From: Diphasiastrum complanatum
Taxonomy: Eukaryota; Streptophyta; Lycopodiopsida; Lycopodiales; Lycopodiaceae
Reading direction: 5' to 3'
NCBI GenBank assembly: GCA_029204225.1
Contig: CM055096.1
Location: 60,988,957 to 61,052,956 of the forward strand
Length of the DNA stretch: 64,000 nucleotides
Shown here: piece by piece, positions 1 to 11,085 of the stretch
How positions within the stretch are numbered: the stretch's first letter is position 1
How the letters are laid out: each line of letters begins with the position of its first letter
The notes under the pieces: model-generated
Database searches by the model: none
Told to the model about the DNA's origin: nothing
What the model saw: the letters and a program-made list of their open reading frames with translations, nothing else
Translations under genes and position numbers: made by a program

Positions 1-1139
1 CTTGCTAATGTAATGTTTTTCATGTTGAAAGTTTGTAGATGGCAAGTATTCGAGATCCATTCGGCCTAATTGAAGGATCAATATCATAGATTAATGATGC
101 TAGAATGCACCCTATAGCATACACTATCATTCTAGTTTATGTAACAAGTTTCTTCTGTGAGTATTATGTAATTTTCTGCTCACATTCTCTTCATCTTCTA
201 CGCTGTCCACCATAGATGGGCAGATCCAATCGCTTCATAAGTATGCATGTTGCATGCATGTCTCCTGAATTATTCAAATTGCTTGCATGTTGATATATTT
301 GCTTGCATGTTGTTAGTTTTGAGATATTTTGAGTTGTAGAAGACCATCAAGGATTCCTAGATTGGTAAACCTTGATTCAAAGATCCTAGCTATCTCCGTT
401 CTCAGTTTTATAACAATATTGACACTCACAGAGTCTCTTTCACAACTTAGCATGCTTTCAGTTGAAGCTGGCAGCTTGCGACCGAGCATTCATTAGACCT
501 ACTATAGGAAACTCATAATCAAGTGGTTAAGGAGTCATTTTATTTGCAAGCCATAGTTGTTATGGTGCAAACTAAGATGGATGTCTATTCTACAACATGG
601 CTGGAACAGCTATGGAATGCACATTCCAGAAAATTTTGCGAATTTGGACAGCATTCCAAGAGATTTAAATGCCAGCTGGAATTCTTTGTGTCATACTTGA
701 CAATTGAGGATGTGGTTTGGGGCATATTTGCACTTGGAGCAACACTCCACATAACATTGACATACATAATATTATGGACACAAAATTTCATACTTTTCTA
801 TATACATGACCACAAATACTTCTGTTTTGTGGATTTTGGGCGTCTTTTATAAGTTGTGATACAAAGTACTTCTGTAGGAGCCCTAATTTTGCCCTCTAGA
901 ACCTTCCAAGATGTTCCTAAGCTGGTTTAAATAATAGTCAAAGATTCATTTCTCATATTATTGGGTTTGGTGTCCTAAGCTCTTTCTAGGGGAGTTTTAT
1001 TTTTTGAAGATCTACTTGAACCATTGGCAAGCATTGTCTCGCATTAAGTTTTTTCAGTCAAAGAATGCTTTGTGAATGTTATTTGTTGCTTTTGTTCCTC
1101 ATTTGATCAACATCTATGATTAAGTTCAATTTTTTTTTA
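1..1139. other. Unassigned AT-rich sequence
   Basis: No gene or repeat family is recognised. The open frames are short, overlap on both strands and show no known domain. If the LpxK gene continues leftwards, this stretch would be intronic, but no further LpxK exon was found in it. Confidence 0.5.
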
Positions 1140-1880
1140 CATAGTTGCACAAAAACATGTTTCTAGAGAAAAACGTTTCTAGAAACACGATTCTAGTACA
1201 GAATCGCAAAAAAAAAAAAAAAAAAAAATTGGAAAAATAGCTTATGGCTGAAAATTTTTTAGGGAAGCAATGGTCAAACCAGCGTTTTGCCTCCCATAAG
1301 TGCAGTAGATAGGGCACAAACAGATCTTATTTTCAGTAGCTATTTGGTTGTTATTTGCTCTGGTTCTCAGTAATTGTTAATGCTATAGTTTGGGCTATCA
1401 ACTCTATGGATGATGATCACTTTTGCAATCATTTCACTGGAGATGTGAGTGCAATGTGCATACAGTTGGGGCATAAATATTGGGCCCTTATCGGTGCGCA
1501 TTTGGACCCCCATTTTTATCTGGCAGCGCCCCCCGTGCTACTATCGCCAGGGGGGGCCTACAATTCTACAATTGCTCTACAGTTCTGTCTTTGTCCCACT
1601 GGAACCATCTGGTTAGGATCGAACTCGCAAGCTAGAGGTTAGTTTTGAATTTTTATCCTTGACAGAACCCAACATGAATTAATGCACCTAAACTTGACCA
1701 AATTGTATCAGAATGCTCAGCAACATACATAAAAATAATGGCCTTAATTAGAGCTTTCATCTGATACCCACATTGCCGATAAAAAAAAAATCAAAAAAAA
1801 AAAAACGTTTCTGAGAAACGTTCCCAGAATTTCATAAATGCATTTCTGAACTGCGTTTCCAAAATCGTAGTGCAACTATG
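1140..1880. mobile_element. Putative non-autonomous TIR element (MITE-like)
   Basis: The ends are a perfect 11-bp inverted repeat, CATAGTTGCAC at 1140-1150 and GTGCAACTATG at 1870-1880. Next to each end are related motifs (AAACGTTTCT, GAAACG) and A-runs. No transposase frame is visible in the 740 bp between. A motif CTGATACCCA-ATTG inside (about 1760) recurs in a similar element near 46.2 kb, and the left-end motif recurs near 61.0 kb. No clear target duplication was found, so superfamily and exact ends are open. Confidence 0.5.
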
Positions 1881-2370
1881 GTTCAAAACGTGGTATTAGA
1901 GCACTTTTCGGCTTCTTCTTTTTTTTAAAAATCATTTCTACCATCATTATCCTTCCACCATCACCGTTATCTCCCACGAACAATGGCAAATAGCATCACA
2001 TAACATTAATGGCTAAGGCCCTAACACGAGTTGTCACATGAAGAGCCCAACCAAGACCAATATATAAGCTGAAAAATGAATGTCACAAGGCCCTACTTAT
2101 ACCCAATAGGAACCCTAAGATAGAAGCTTTTAGACACTTAGCCTATGTTATCAACAATGAAGCTTTACCCTACACAAAATGATGCTTAGCAAAATTGAGC
2201 CTAAGATGAACACAATCTCCCTCATGAAACTCTGCATGATGACAATGTTGTCAACTATAGTCTTATAGTTGTCGGATCATGTCAACTGGACCCAACAATA
2301 TTGGTGATCATTGAGGCCTTTTTCAGTACGAGCATGTCATAAGGATTGCTGATCAGCACAATCCATCTTT
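1881..2370. other. Repeat-derived spacer with LTR-like fragment
   Basis: No gene is seen. About 2010-2130 resembles the reverse complement of the G1 chromovirus LTR around 9090-9190 (shared words GAAGAGCCCAA, CTGAAAAATGA, CCCTAAGATAG/CCCTAAAATAG). It is therefore probably a diverged LTR fragment on the minus strand. The rest is unassigned up to the 5'-truncated LINE A. Confidence 0.4.
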
Positions 2371-5049
2371 CCCCGTGCACCCAAATACACCTTCCACCCC
2401 CTCTCCATCCCACTCTACCAGGAATCTCTCGCCTCCTTACTTCACTCTTTTCCACACAGTGAACCGCTTGAGTCACAAGCCGCCTTCCTCACCACCTATC
2501 TCCACACTGCTGCTACTTTCGCTTTCCCCTCTAAACCTCATAAACACAAACCAGTGCATCCACATTCATCCCGACCTTTCCATCCACCATGGTATGACGT
2601 GGAATGTCGATCCCTTCACCACTCTGTCACACATGCTCGTTTCCACGCCCGCCATCTCCTCCGCTCCTCACGGCAATTGTACGATCGTACACTCCGTCGC
2701 AAAAAACGTGCCTATGATGACTCCGAAGGTAACCGTCTTGTGAACCTCCTTCTCAGCTCCTCCTCTGGTGCCTTTTGGTGTGAGTTTATCCCTCGTGCCC
2801 CACCCCCTCTACTGGACGATCTACATATCTGGACCGACTATGCTACCCAGCTTTACACTATACCCACTGATACGCCCATCTCCATCTCTCCTCGACCTTC
2901 AGACTTCACCTTTTTCACCCCTGACCTGGTTCAGGCAGCAATCAAAAAGCTGAAAACCCACCGCACCAGGGACATTGAAGACCTTGAATCTGAGCTATTG
3001 ATTCACGCCTCCGATACTCTTGCCCCTACCATATCCACTCTCCTTAACCATGCCGTTGTTGAGGGCTTCCCATCCTCTTGGTGCACCAACATTATACATC
3101 CTATCCATAAAAATGGTGACCCCATGGTACCTGGTAATTACCGCACTATTATGATTGGCCACGTTCTCGCGAAGCTATATGGCACCATCCTCCAGTCTGC
3201 AATTAGCTCAGAGGCAGAGTCCAGGAGATTACATGCTTTGGGTCAGGCAGGGTTCCGCGCACATTATTCCACTACAAATCACATAATCACACTTCGAGCC
3301 CTCATTGAGGAAGCTAGACACAGGAGAGAAAAGGTTTAGTGTTGTTTTGTGGACTTCAGGAAAGCCTTTGATTCTGTCCCACACTCCTTACTCGTCCAAA
3401 GACTCCGAGACCTGGGTTTCTCTACAGATATAATCCTAGCTGTCATGGCTCTCTATGAGAGGGTTTTGGGTTGCTTCCGTCATGGTAGTGGCATATCTGA
3501 GCAGATCTGGAGCACTATTGGGGTTAAGCAGGGATTCTCTTTCTCACCAGTTCTCTTTGGATTATATATTGACGAGCTAGAGCAGGTCATCTCTCAGTGC
3601 GGTGGGGACGGTTGTCGGCTTGGGGACATTCTGATTGCCATCCTTCTCTATGCGGATGATGTGGTACTAGTCTCCCATACCATAGAGGGATTACAGAGAC
3701 AGTTGGACTGTTTACACACCTTTTGCACTCAGTGGGGTCTAGGGGTGAATCTCTCGAAGACCAGAGTTATGGTCTTCAATACCTCTCGGGCCTTCATGCA
3801 GTGCCAGGAGCTTACCTTTGACGGACAGCCCCTAGAGGTGGTCTCTTCATACACTTACCTAGGTGTGCTCTTCTCTAGTCCTACCTTCAGTATGAGACAG
3901 GCGGCTACTTCTAGACTTGGGAAGGGCCACTCTTCCCTAGTCCAGCTAGAGAGACTCTGCTTCCGTAAGTCTATTCGAGATTCCCCGAGTAAGTGCAGAC
4001 TGTTTGACACCATCGTCACCCCCTCAGCATTGTATGCGGCAGAGATATGGTGTACAGGACTATCATCCTCACATTGGTCCAGCATTTCACGCCTACAGAC
4101 CACCATGTTAGCTCGCATGATTCGAGCGAAGCCCTCAGTTCCACATGAGATCATCCTTGCGGAGTTTGCCATCCCCCCTATTCAGATTGAGGCAGCCTTC
4201 CAGCTCATGACGTACATCCAGAGAGCTCAGGCACTTCCTCATACAGAGAAGCGGTATACGCGGATTGCACTCATGTCCTCCCATCACCTTCAGACTCAGG
4301 GATACAGGCTATCATGGTTCTCTCACGCATCACACTTCCTCATGGAAGTATTTGGTATCACTATCACTGATCTCCCTTTGGGTAGACACCAGTATATTAG
4401 ATGTTTTTTATACAGAGCATATCTCGACCGTACTTGGCGACATCAGCTGGGGGTTAAACCTGACTACTACCGAACTCACTTTCTGGAGCAAGATGCCACT
4501 GGTCTTCCAATTTTACCTCGCTATTTGTCCTTTGGGCTATCACACGGTCTCCATTTCACTTTGGGACAGTTTAGAGTCTCCTCCCATCAGCTGGCTATTG
4601 AGACAGGTAGATTCCAAGGTACACCACGAGAGGAGAGACTATGCATGCTATGTCCCCTTCAAGAGATAGAGTCCGAGGAGCATTTCATCTTCAGATGCCC
4701 CATATATTATGAGATTAGAGGGAGATATCACTGTCTATTCCGTGACATGCCTACTACACTCAGAGCACTGATTGGTTATGAGGACTCTCGTTGTGTCGCA
4801 CTTATGCTACAAGAGATGGTCTTGTTGCGCCAGGATATGTACCAGTCAGCTAACCAGCCACATCCTAGCTCTCAGGCTCAGATTACATCCTTCTTCACCA
4901 GGAGACGGACACGGTCTGATGACGATGACGATGACACACCACCTCACCGATGTCAGAGACAGTGTATCACTCATAGTCATGCTGCAGTTCGCACTTCACG
5001 CCATGTTACGAGAGCACACAGTTTTCACCCTCCTAGACGACGTCAGTGA
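2371..5049 (+). pseudogene. LINE A ORF2 remnant: reverse transcriptase and C-terminal zinc motif
   Basis: One frame stays open apart from a TAG at 3337-3339 that replaces a Tyr codon present in LINE E (VYCYFVDFRKAF). Domains in order are: the linker WYDVECRSL (about 2590), RT fingers (DIEDLESELL, about 2975), DFRKAFDSVP (3352), KQGFSFSPVLFGLYIDELE (3523), the catalytic box YADDVVLVS (about 3650), the RT thumb, and a zinc motif CMLC...H-x4-C (about 4640-4700). An Arg/Asp-rich tail follows. Two details separate it from LINE E: QGFSFSP where other copies have QGC, and the nonsense codon. The enzyme would nick DNA and copy the LINE RNA in the nucleus, but this copy lacks the endonuclease and cannot move by itself. 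Confidence 0.85.
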
Positions 5050-5204
5050 CGGTCCATGTTACCTCATGTTGCAGCTCGTATCACATCTTTCTTCAGCAGC
5101 AACACTACATGATATTACTCTACTCCTGGCAGCTATATGGACAGTTGGCAATTTGTAATTTATAGTTATGTTGTTCATTTCTCTTTTATGCATAGTTTTT
5201 TCTT

Positions 5205-5290
5205 GGAGACGTTTATATACGCTCCCACGGTTTTCACATACTTGACATGTACTCCATTTGGTCTTAAAAGCCTTTTGGCATGGAAAAGAC
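5205..5290 (+). promoter_or_regulatory. Conserved LINE 3' UTR hairpins (copy A)
   Basis: Two stem-loops can be drawn. Hairpin 1 (5205-5225) pairs GGAG-A-CGT with ACG-CTCC. Hairpin 2 (5261-5290) has an outer stem GTCTT/AAGAC and an inner stem GCC/GGC around TTTT. Between them is ACTTGACATGTAC. The same layout with compensatory base changes is found in copies E, D, G and partly H. This suggests an RNA structure recognised by the element's own RT. Confidence 0.7.
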
Positions 5291-5345
5291 ATTAATAAAG
5301 CTTTCTTCTTTCTCTAGTTGGATCTTCATCTTTTGGTGGATCTTC

Positions 5346-5347
<2 letters not shown>

Positions 5348-5432
<85 letters not shown>
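5348..5432. repeat. (TC)n microsatellite between LINE A and LINE C
   Basis: About 85 bp of TC repeat directly joins the 3' end of LINE A to the 5' end of LINE C. It is the source of Ser-Leu repeat frames that are not genes. Confidence 0.95.
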
Positions 5433-5436
<4 letters not shown>

Positions 5437-5806
5437 GAGATGGAGATGGAGATGGCGCTACAGTAGGAGTGGCTCTTCCTTGTCTATTGCCAGAAAAAGT
5501 AAGGGGAGCCCACGCTCTCCCCTCTCATGGACTTCTACTCGTGGCCAGATGGCCCGTACTTCACCATTGTTCAATGGCCAGGATCCTCCATCGCGGGTCT
5601 CCACAGATGAACCATCGCTAACTGGCCAGGTCTCTCCATCGCGGGTCTCCACTGATGAAGCCAGCACCACCATCGCTCCAGCTCTGATGTCGTCCACCAG
5701 CGGTGCACCCAGCTCCAGCATCGATGCAACTCCGTTGTCTCCTAGTGCTACAGCTCCTCCTCTGTCCACCAATGCTCCAGATTCCAATAATACAAAAGTC
5801 TCTTTC
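5433..5806 (+). mobile_element. LINE copy C, 5' part (leader and ORF1 N-terminus)
   Basis: The sequence starts right after the TC tract with a (GATGGA)n stretch and a leader. It then encodes a Ser/Thr/Pro-rich ORF1 N-terminus starting near 5549 (MARTSPLFNGQ). A repeated phrase PSRVSTDE occurs twice. The frame is cut at 5806 by insertion of the G1 chromovirus; the other half resumes at 15576 with the duplicated target CTTTC. Confidence 0.75.
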
Positions 5807-6254
5807 AGTTACGGAATCCAGGATACAAGCCTACTGGGCTACTTTGCATATATTTCGCAGGCCTCTTTACATTTACTGTTGGTTATGTATATTTCTGGTT
5901 ACGCATTTTATATTAGTCATGTACAGGCCCCAGAGCCTTTTTATATGCTTATGACCCGCACTGGGTCCTTTTCTACGACATTGACTGGCCTTGGGCCCTT
6001 ATAATATGGTTATATCTGGAGTGGGGGCCCGTAGGAGGGCGCACTATTTTGCCTCCCTTTACTTTTGAATTCCTATTTTAGGGTTCATTGGTAGGGTATT
6101 TATAGGGGCATTTGTACACTCATTTTTCAGATTATTGATTGGTATTGCTTGGGCTCTTCGTGGGAGAACCTATTGCCTTGTCTATTGCTTGTAGGGCTTT
6201 AGGCTATTGCTGTCTTTTATGCTTCATTGATTCAACACCTGAGATTTTGATCAT
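5807..6254 (+). repeat. G1 5' LTR
   Basis: It aligns with the two other G1 LTRs (8999-9463 inverted and 15111-15575). It begins AGTTACGGA right after the target duplication. It lacks a short segment present in the other two and loses the last few bases (ends GATCAT) together with the primer-binding site. A TATA-like TATTTATAGGGG lies near 6095-6110. Confidence 0.85.
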
Positions 6255-6990
6255 ATTCCTGATTGCTGAATTTCAGATCTGATTTTTTGATTGGGTGCCC
6301 ATTTTCCTTGCTGATTTTTCTCTCTTTGCTGAGGGCTTTCGTCTCTTTGCTTCAGCAACATTCAACACAGTTTGGAGGAGGACCAACTCCCATCAGAGCA
6401 TTTTCCTTGGTGGAGCTTTAGCAGATAGTTAGCGGAAGTACTTCTGCTAAATTTGGCGGCCGGAAAAAAAAAAAATTTGGGCAGATTATTTCCGGCGCCC
6501 AAGTTCCAAATCCTTTTCTCTTTTTTTTGAATCCTCCATTTGATTCGGGGAGAGGATTCCCAGCCATCTTTTCAGCATTGATTGGAGGCTGTCCAGCACC
6601 TTACTTCATCACATTTTTCAGCCATTGTTCCAGCAGAGTTTCAGCCATATTTCAGTTTTAATTGGAGGCTGTCCATCGCCCTATTTCATCACGTTTTCCA
6701 CAAATTTCCAGCCATATTTTCAGCATTGATTGGAGACTGTCCAGCGCCCACCTTCATTCTCCTTGTGGTCACATTTTCCAGCCAGCTCTTCGCACACGCT
6801 TGGAGCTCTATCGAGAGGTATCTTTGCTGGTATTCCTTGCTTTCCACACCTTTTCTTGACATTTGTCATTTCCTTTCTTGCTCTTAGTGTCGTTTGTGTA
6901 CCTAAAGCGTATCTGGGGTGACGACAAAAGTCGGCTCCCTCCGATATTAAGCTTTTCTAACACTCTCTTCACTTCCTGCATTCCTTGACC
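6255..6990 (+). other. G1 leader with tandem repeats
   Basis: Untranslated leader between LTR and gag. At about 6570-6790 there are three diverged units of roughly 65-85 bp sharing ATTGGAGGCTGTCCA-CGCC...TTTCCAGCCAT. The same repeats occur on the minus strand at about 12900-13115 in the inverted copy. The primer-binding site expected after the LTR is absent here; only a degenerate CCATCAGAGCATTTTCC remains near 6390. Confidence 0.7.
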
Positions 6991-8013
6991 ATGGATACTT
7001 CCCCTACATCTTCTGAGCCTCGCATACCGTCTTCCACTTACCTTGACGAAGTACGGCATGAATTCCGAGACCATCTTAGGGAAGCCATGAGTGATGTACG
7101 CACTGATTTACGCCAGGAGTTACGACAGACGTTCACTGCTCTTTCTACCCAAATTGCTACACTATTATTACAGTCCAGTGTTTCTCCACTATCTCCACCT
7201 GTTCCCCCACAGCGTACATTTCCACCACCCGAGACTCCTTCATCTTCTGGTTCTTTGCCACGAGACTTTAAGGATAAGGTTCAGCTTACTGTGTATTCTG
7301 GGTCATCCGATGGGAATGAACTCGAGAATTGGTATTCTAAGCTTGAGACCTACTTCCTTATGTTTCCTAAGACTGACATTCAGCGGATACATTTAGCTGC
7401 TTTACATTTGGGGGGCCGTGCTGCTACTTGGTAGCGCATGTTTCACCAGACGGCTTCACACCCTGGCCTTGCTAGTTGGACAGAGTTTATGACAGCACTC
7501 CGCTTAGAGATGATTGATCCTCAGTGGCTTATTCGACAGCGCGACATCTTTCGCAGTTTATCTCACGCTGGTGACTTGGCTGACTTGACGCGACACGGTT
7601 TACAGAGCTTTCCTATCTATTCCCAGATATTTCTACATTGGAGCTCATCTCTCGCTACGTTGCTGGTCTACGAGGCGCACTCAGGTATGATGTTTCTTCT
7701 TTTTTTCCACTCACTCTTTCTCACGCCATCTCCCTTGCTACCGCACTGCAGCACAAGTACTCTCCCATCTCTTTCTCTGTTTCTCGTCCTTCGCGTCCTT
7801 TCACACGTCCTATTTTTTCCTCTCCATCCTCTGCTAGTCCCACATCTGTCAGTTCACCTTCGTCCACTCTTCCTTCTGCACCACGTCCTCCTTTTTCTCC
7901 TCGTCCTGTTTTTGTTCGTCGCTACTCACAGCCTGAGATGTCTGAGATCCGTGAAAAGCGCTTATGTTTCAACTGTTAGAATCCTGATCATATTGCCCGT
8001 GATTGCCGACAGC
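6991..8013 (+). pseudogene. G1 gag remnant
   Basis: It starts at the ATG at 6991 (MDTSPTSSEPRIPSS), the start shared with the inverted copy. The capsid-like region VQLTVYSGSSDGNELENWYSK is followed by a stop at 7432 (TGG to TAG relative to the inverted copy). A frameshift follows near 7590, then a Ser/Pro-rich stretch. It ends in a CCHC knuckle broken by a stop (CFNC-stop-NPDHIARDC, AAG to TAG at 7977-7979). Gag would form the cytoplasmic particle that packages the element RNA. This copy cannot make a full protein. Confidence 0.85.
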
Positions 8014-8984
8014 CTGCCACTGCTACTGCCGTCTATTTCCATGATGCTGACACACCTGATGATAGTCCTGATTCTGGCATATGCCTTCATATTCTTGATG
8101 ATGACCCACCTGTTGATCAGTTTGCCACACCCACTGAGCTTGTTCCTGATCCCCCTAATCTAGCTGTATGCCATGCTCAGCTTGCTTATGCTACTTGGGC
8201 CGGTAAGCCGTGTCCACGCCATATCTGTCTTCGCGTACGTATCACTGGTCGTGAGTTTATTGCCCTTGTGGACATGGGTAGCACTCACTCGTTTCTCAGC
8301 AGTCATATTACTACACGCATTCGTGCTATGCCAGTCACTACACCTCATCCCTTGCATGTTGAGGTTGCCAGCGCACACTCTTTTCCTAGCACGCAGATGT
8401 ATCAGCAGCTTTCATATCGGATTGGAGACTTCCTTGGTCACACAGATTTTCATATTATTCCACTTACACGGTACAATCTTATCCTCGGTGCTGATTGGTT
8501 TGCATCCCTTGGTGCGGTTACAGTAGACCTCCAGCAACAGACATTGACATTCTCTAATGATGGTACTCAGCATATATTTTCTGGTATTGATTCTCGGCAG
8601 GACTATCAGCTTATTTCCGGGAACCAGTTCATACGGAGCCTCCCGAAGGCCCACTGTGCGGCTATTCTTTCTGTTCAGCCAGTTCAGCCTATTGCGGATG
8701 CACCACCTTTGCCACAGGTATTTTTTGAACTGTTACATGAATTTGAGCATGTTTTTAGAGAGCCGACTCAGTTACCACCTTTACGAGATGTCAACCACCA
8801 TATAGAGCTTGTTTCCTCTGCATCACCTCCTTCTCGTCCTCCTTTTCGTATGTCTATTGTTGAGCGTGAGGAAGTCCAGCTTTAGGTGTCTGATTTATTA
8901 CGTCAAGGCCTTATTGTTCCTAGCCACAATCCTTTTGGTGCTCCTGGTTTACTTGTTGATAAGAAGGATGGTACTAAAAGGAAG
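8014..8984 (+). pseudogene. G1 protease and RT N-terminus remnant
   Basis: It continues in the frame of the gag knuckle. A retroviral-type aspartic protease site is seen as ALVDMGSTHSF, where the usual D-S/T-G is altered, with the flap/end motif LILGADWFASLG. The linker HIELVSSASPPSRPPFRMS leads to RT, with a TAG at 8883. RT starts as GLIVPSHNPFGAPGLLVDKKDGTKR and stops at the junction with the inverted segment, before any catalytic residue. Confidence 0.85.
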
Positions 8985-8986
8985 GT

Positions 8987-8998
8987 GCTCTGATACCA
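8987..8998 (-). other. Primer-binding site (tRNA-iMet type)
   Basis: The minus strand reads TGGTATCAGAGC, the 3' end complement of plant initiator tRNA-Met. It abuts the LTR end TAACT at 8999 without spacer. This supports the position of the LTR end, but the site sits at the wrong end of the inverted segment. Confidence 0.85.
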
Positions 8999-9463
8999 AG
9001 TTATGATCAAAATCTCAGGTGTTGAATCAATGAAGCATAAAAGACAGCAATAGACTAAAGCCCTACAAGCAATAGACAAGACAATAGGTTCTCCCACGAA
9101 GAGCCCAAGCAATACCAATCAATAATCTGAAAAATGAGTGTACAAATGCCCCTATAAATACCCTACCAATGAACCCTAAAATAGGAATTCAAAAGTAAAG
9201 GGAGGCAAAATGTGGAGGGAAAATAGTGCGCCCTCCTACGGGCCTCCACTCCACATATAACCATATAATAAGGGCCCAAGGCCAGTCAATGTCATAAAAA
9301 AGGACCCAGTGCGGGTCATAAGCATATAAAAAGGCTTTGGGGCCTGTACATGACTAATATAAATTGCGTAACCAAAAATATACATAACCAACAGTAAATG
9401 TAAATAGGCCTGCGGAATATATGCAGAGTAGCCCAGTAGGCCTGTATCCTGTAGTCCGTAACT
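8999..9463 (-). repeat. G1 LTR, inverted internal copy
   Basis: A 465-bp LTR on the minus strand, the same length as the 15111-15575 copy and very similar to it. It starts AGTTACGGAC after the purine tract CAGGGAG and ends GATCATAACT before the primer-binding site. Confidence 0.9.
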
Positions 9464-9549
9464 CTCCCTGGCTATAAAGAACATTGCCCCCAATGTAGGC
9501 AAAATAAGATAAGAACCAATGCCAGAGAAAAATACTGCATCACAAGCTT

Positions 9550-11085
9550 CTCAGTAGAAGCAAGACCCTTTGCAAAACGATGGCGAGCAAAGCGTAACCG
9601 GAGACAAACAGTATCTCCCTCTGCAAACTCAACATGGCGCCGATGACGATCAACAATGGTCCTGTACCGCTGCTGAATATGTTGTAAATGAGTAGCAGCT
9701 CTAGTAATAATCTCCCGAGCACTCGAAAGATAAGATGAAATAGTAACAGGTGCATCATCTGGAGGAGCAGGTATACCGGGTAGAATTGGTGAGTATCCAT
9801 GAGCAAGCAGGAAAGGAGAAACACCTGTGCTGGAACTAATAGAACTGTTATAACTATACTCAGCCAAACATAAATACTCATCCCAATCACGACCAGAAGG
9901 AGAAACATAATGTCGTAAATAATCCTCCAATACCCGGTTAATAACCTCAGACTGACCATTCGCAGAAGAATGATAAGCAATGCCCATAAGTATCCTAACA
10001 TCCAAGATACGCATAAGCTCTGTCCAAAAACCTGATGTGAACTTGGTATCCCGATCAGTAAGTATAGATCGTGGGAGACCATGTAAGCGGAAAATCTCAG
10101 AAATAAATATACGACCACACTGCTCTGCTGTAATAGTACGTCTGACTGGTATGAAATGAGCTTGTTTAGAAAACCTATCAACTACCACCAAACAAGAGTC
10201 ATGACCACGCTGAGTACAGGGAAGACCTAAAATGAAGTCCATAGATATATCAGTCCACTGGCGGGAAGGAATAGGCCAACTTTGAAGAAGACCGCCAGGG
10301 TTTCCACAGGAATACTTGTTACGAAGGCAAAAATCACAAGTATGAATAAGGTGGGAAAGCTCACGCTTCATGGAAGGCCAATAAAAATGTTCTTTCAAAC
10401 GGAACAAGGACTTCTGAAAACCAAAATGGCCACCAACAGGAGAGGAATGGGCATCAAGGAGCTGTGGACGTATGTCGAGAGTGCTAGGAATACATAACGA
10501 ACCATAGTGAAACAAATGATGATTAACAAAGGAATAAACCTGGTGAGGGTGAGAGGAAGGACGAGAGGCAGACGACATAACATCACGAAAGTCTGGACAT
10601 GTGGCATAAGCCTGAGGAAGATCATCATACCAAGAGTGGGGAGACGTAACAAGACTGTAAGTAAGAGCAGGTAAACGAGACAAAGCATCAGCAGCAGCGT
10701 TACTTTTACCAGGCTTATAATAAATATCAAAATGAAAGGACTGTAAAAACTGAAGCCAACGGTACTGACGATCACTAAGATCCTTTTGTGTATACAAATA
10801 ACGAAGTGACTGGTGATCAGTAAAAACATCAAACGGAACACGATACAGATAATGACGCCACTTGTTTAAAGCAAAAATGATAGCAAGCAACTTTTTTTCA
10901 TGAGTGGAATAGCGCTCCTCATACGAACGAAGATGACGGGATTCATATGCAATAACACACTGACGCTGACGTAACAAAGCACCTAATCCTGTGGAACTAG
11001 CATCAGTCTCAGCAGCAAAACACTGGGAAAAATCTGGAAGACATAAAACAGGGGCAATGGTAAGCTTAACCTCTCCGTATGAATT
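9550..11085 (-). pseudogene. G1 inverted copy: RNase H and integrase
   Basis: One long frame runs from 11154 to 9472. RNase H motifs are ETDASSTGLGALL, EKKLLAIIFAL and FTDHQSLRYL. The integrase zinc region shows H...H...CDFCLRNK. The integrase core has SMDFILGLP, SILTDRDTKFTSGFW and SSANGQSEVINR, so all three acidic residues are present. The C-terminus is cut after RHRFAKGLAS and joins 3' UTR, losing the chromodomain. The frame itself is intact, but with no RT attached the product could not be autonomous. Confidence 0.85.

Larger units (their letters stand above)
2371..5347 (+). mobile_element. LINE copy A, 5'-truncated, with complete 3' end
   Basis: A non-LTR retrotransposon copy starting inside ORF2 between endonuclease and RT and keeping the whole 3' UTR. 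Homology to LINE E begins at about 2371 (peptide APKYTF) and runs without large gaps. The 3' UTR (5050-5347) contains two hairpins, the block ACTTGACATGTAC and ATTAATAAAG before a (TC)n tract. The 5' truncation is typical of target-primed reverse transcription. Unlike copies D and F, its left junction is not a (TC)n tract. Confidence 0.85.

Noticed and set aside
523-852. 109-codon frame near the left edge as a gene
   Set aside because: No recognisable domain, an overlapping frame on the other strand and AT-rich low-information composition.
5280-5621. Open frames of Ser-Leu or Arg-Glu repeats, also at 16902-17333, 23235-23604, 33301-33533 and 39317-39532
   Set aside because: They are translations of (TC)n/(GA)n microsatellites and have no independent support.
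7438-8163. Long Leu-rich frames with apparent membrane segments (also 9540-10181, 10395-10841, 11549-12271, 13720-14166)
   Set aside because: They are alternative frames of gypsy gag and pol, which explain the open stretches; T-rich codons read out of frame give Leu/Phe.
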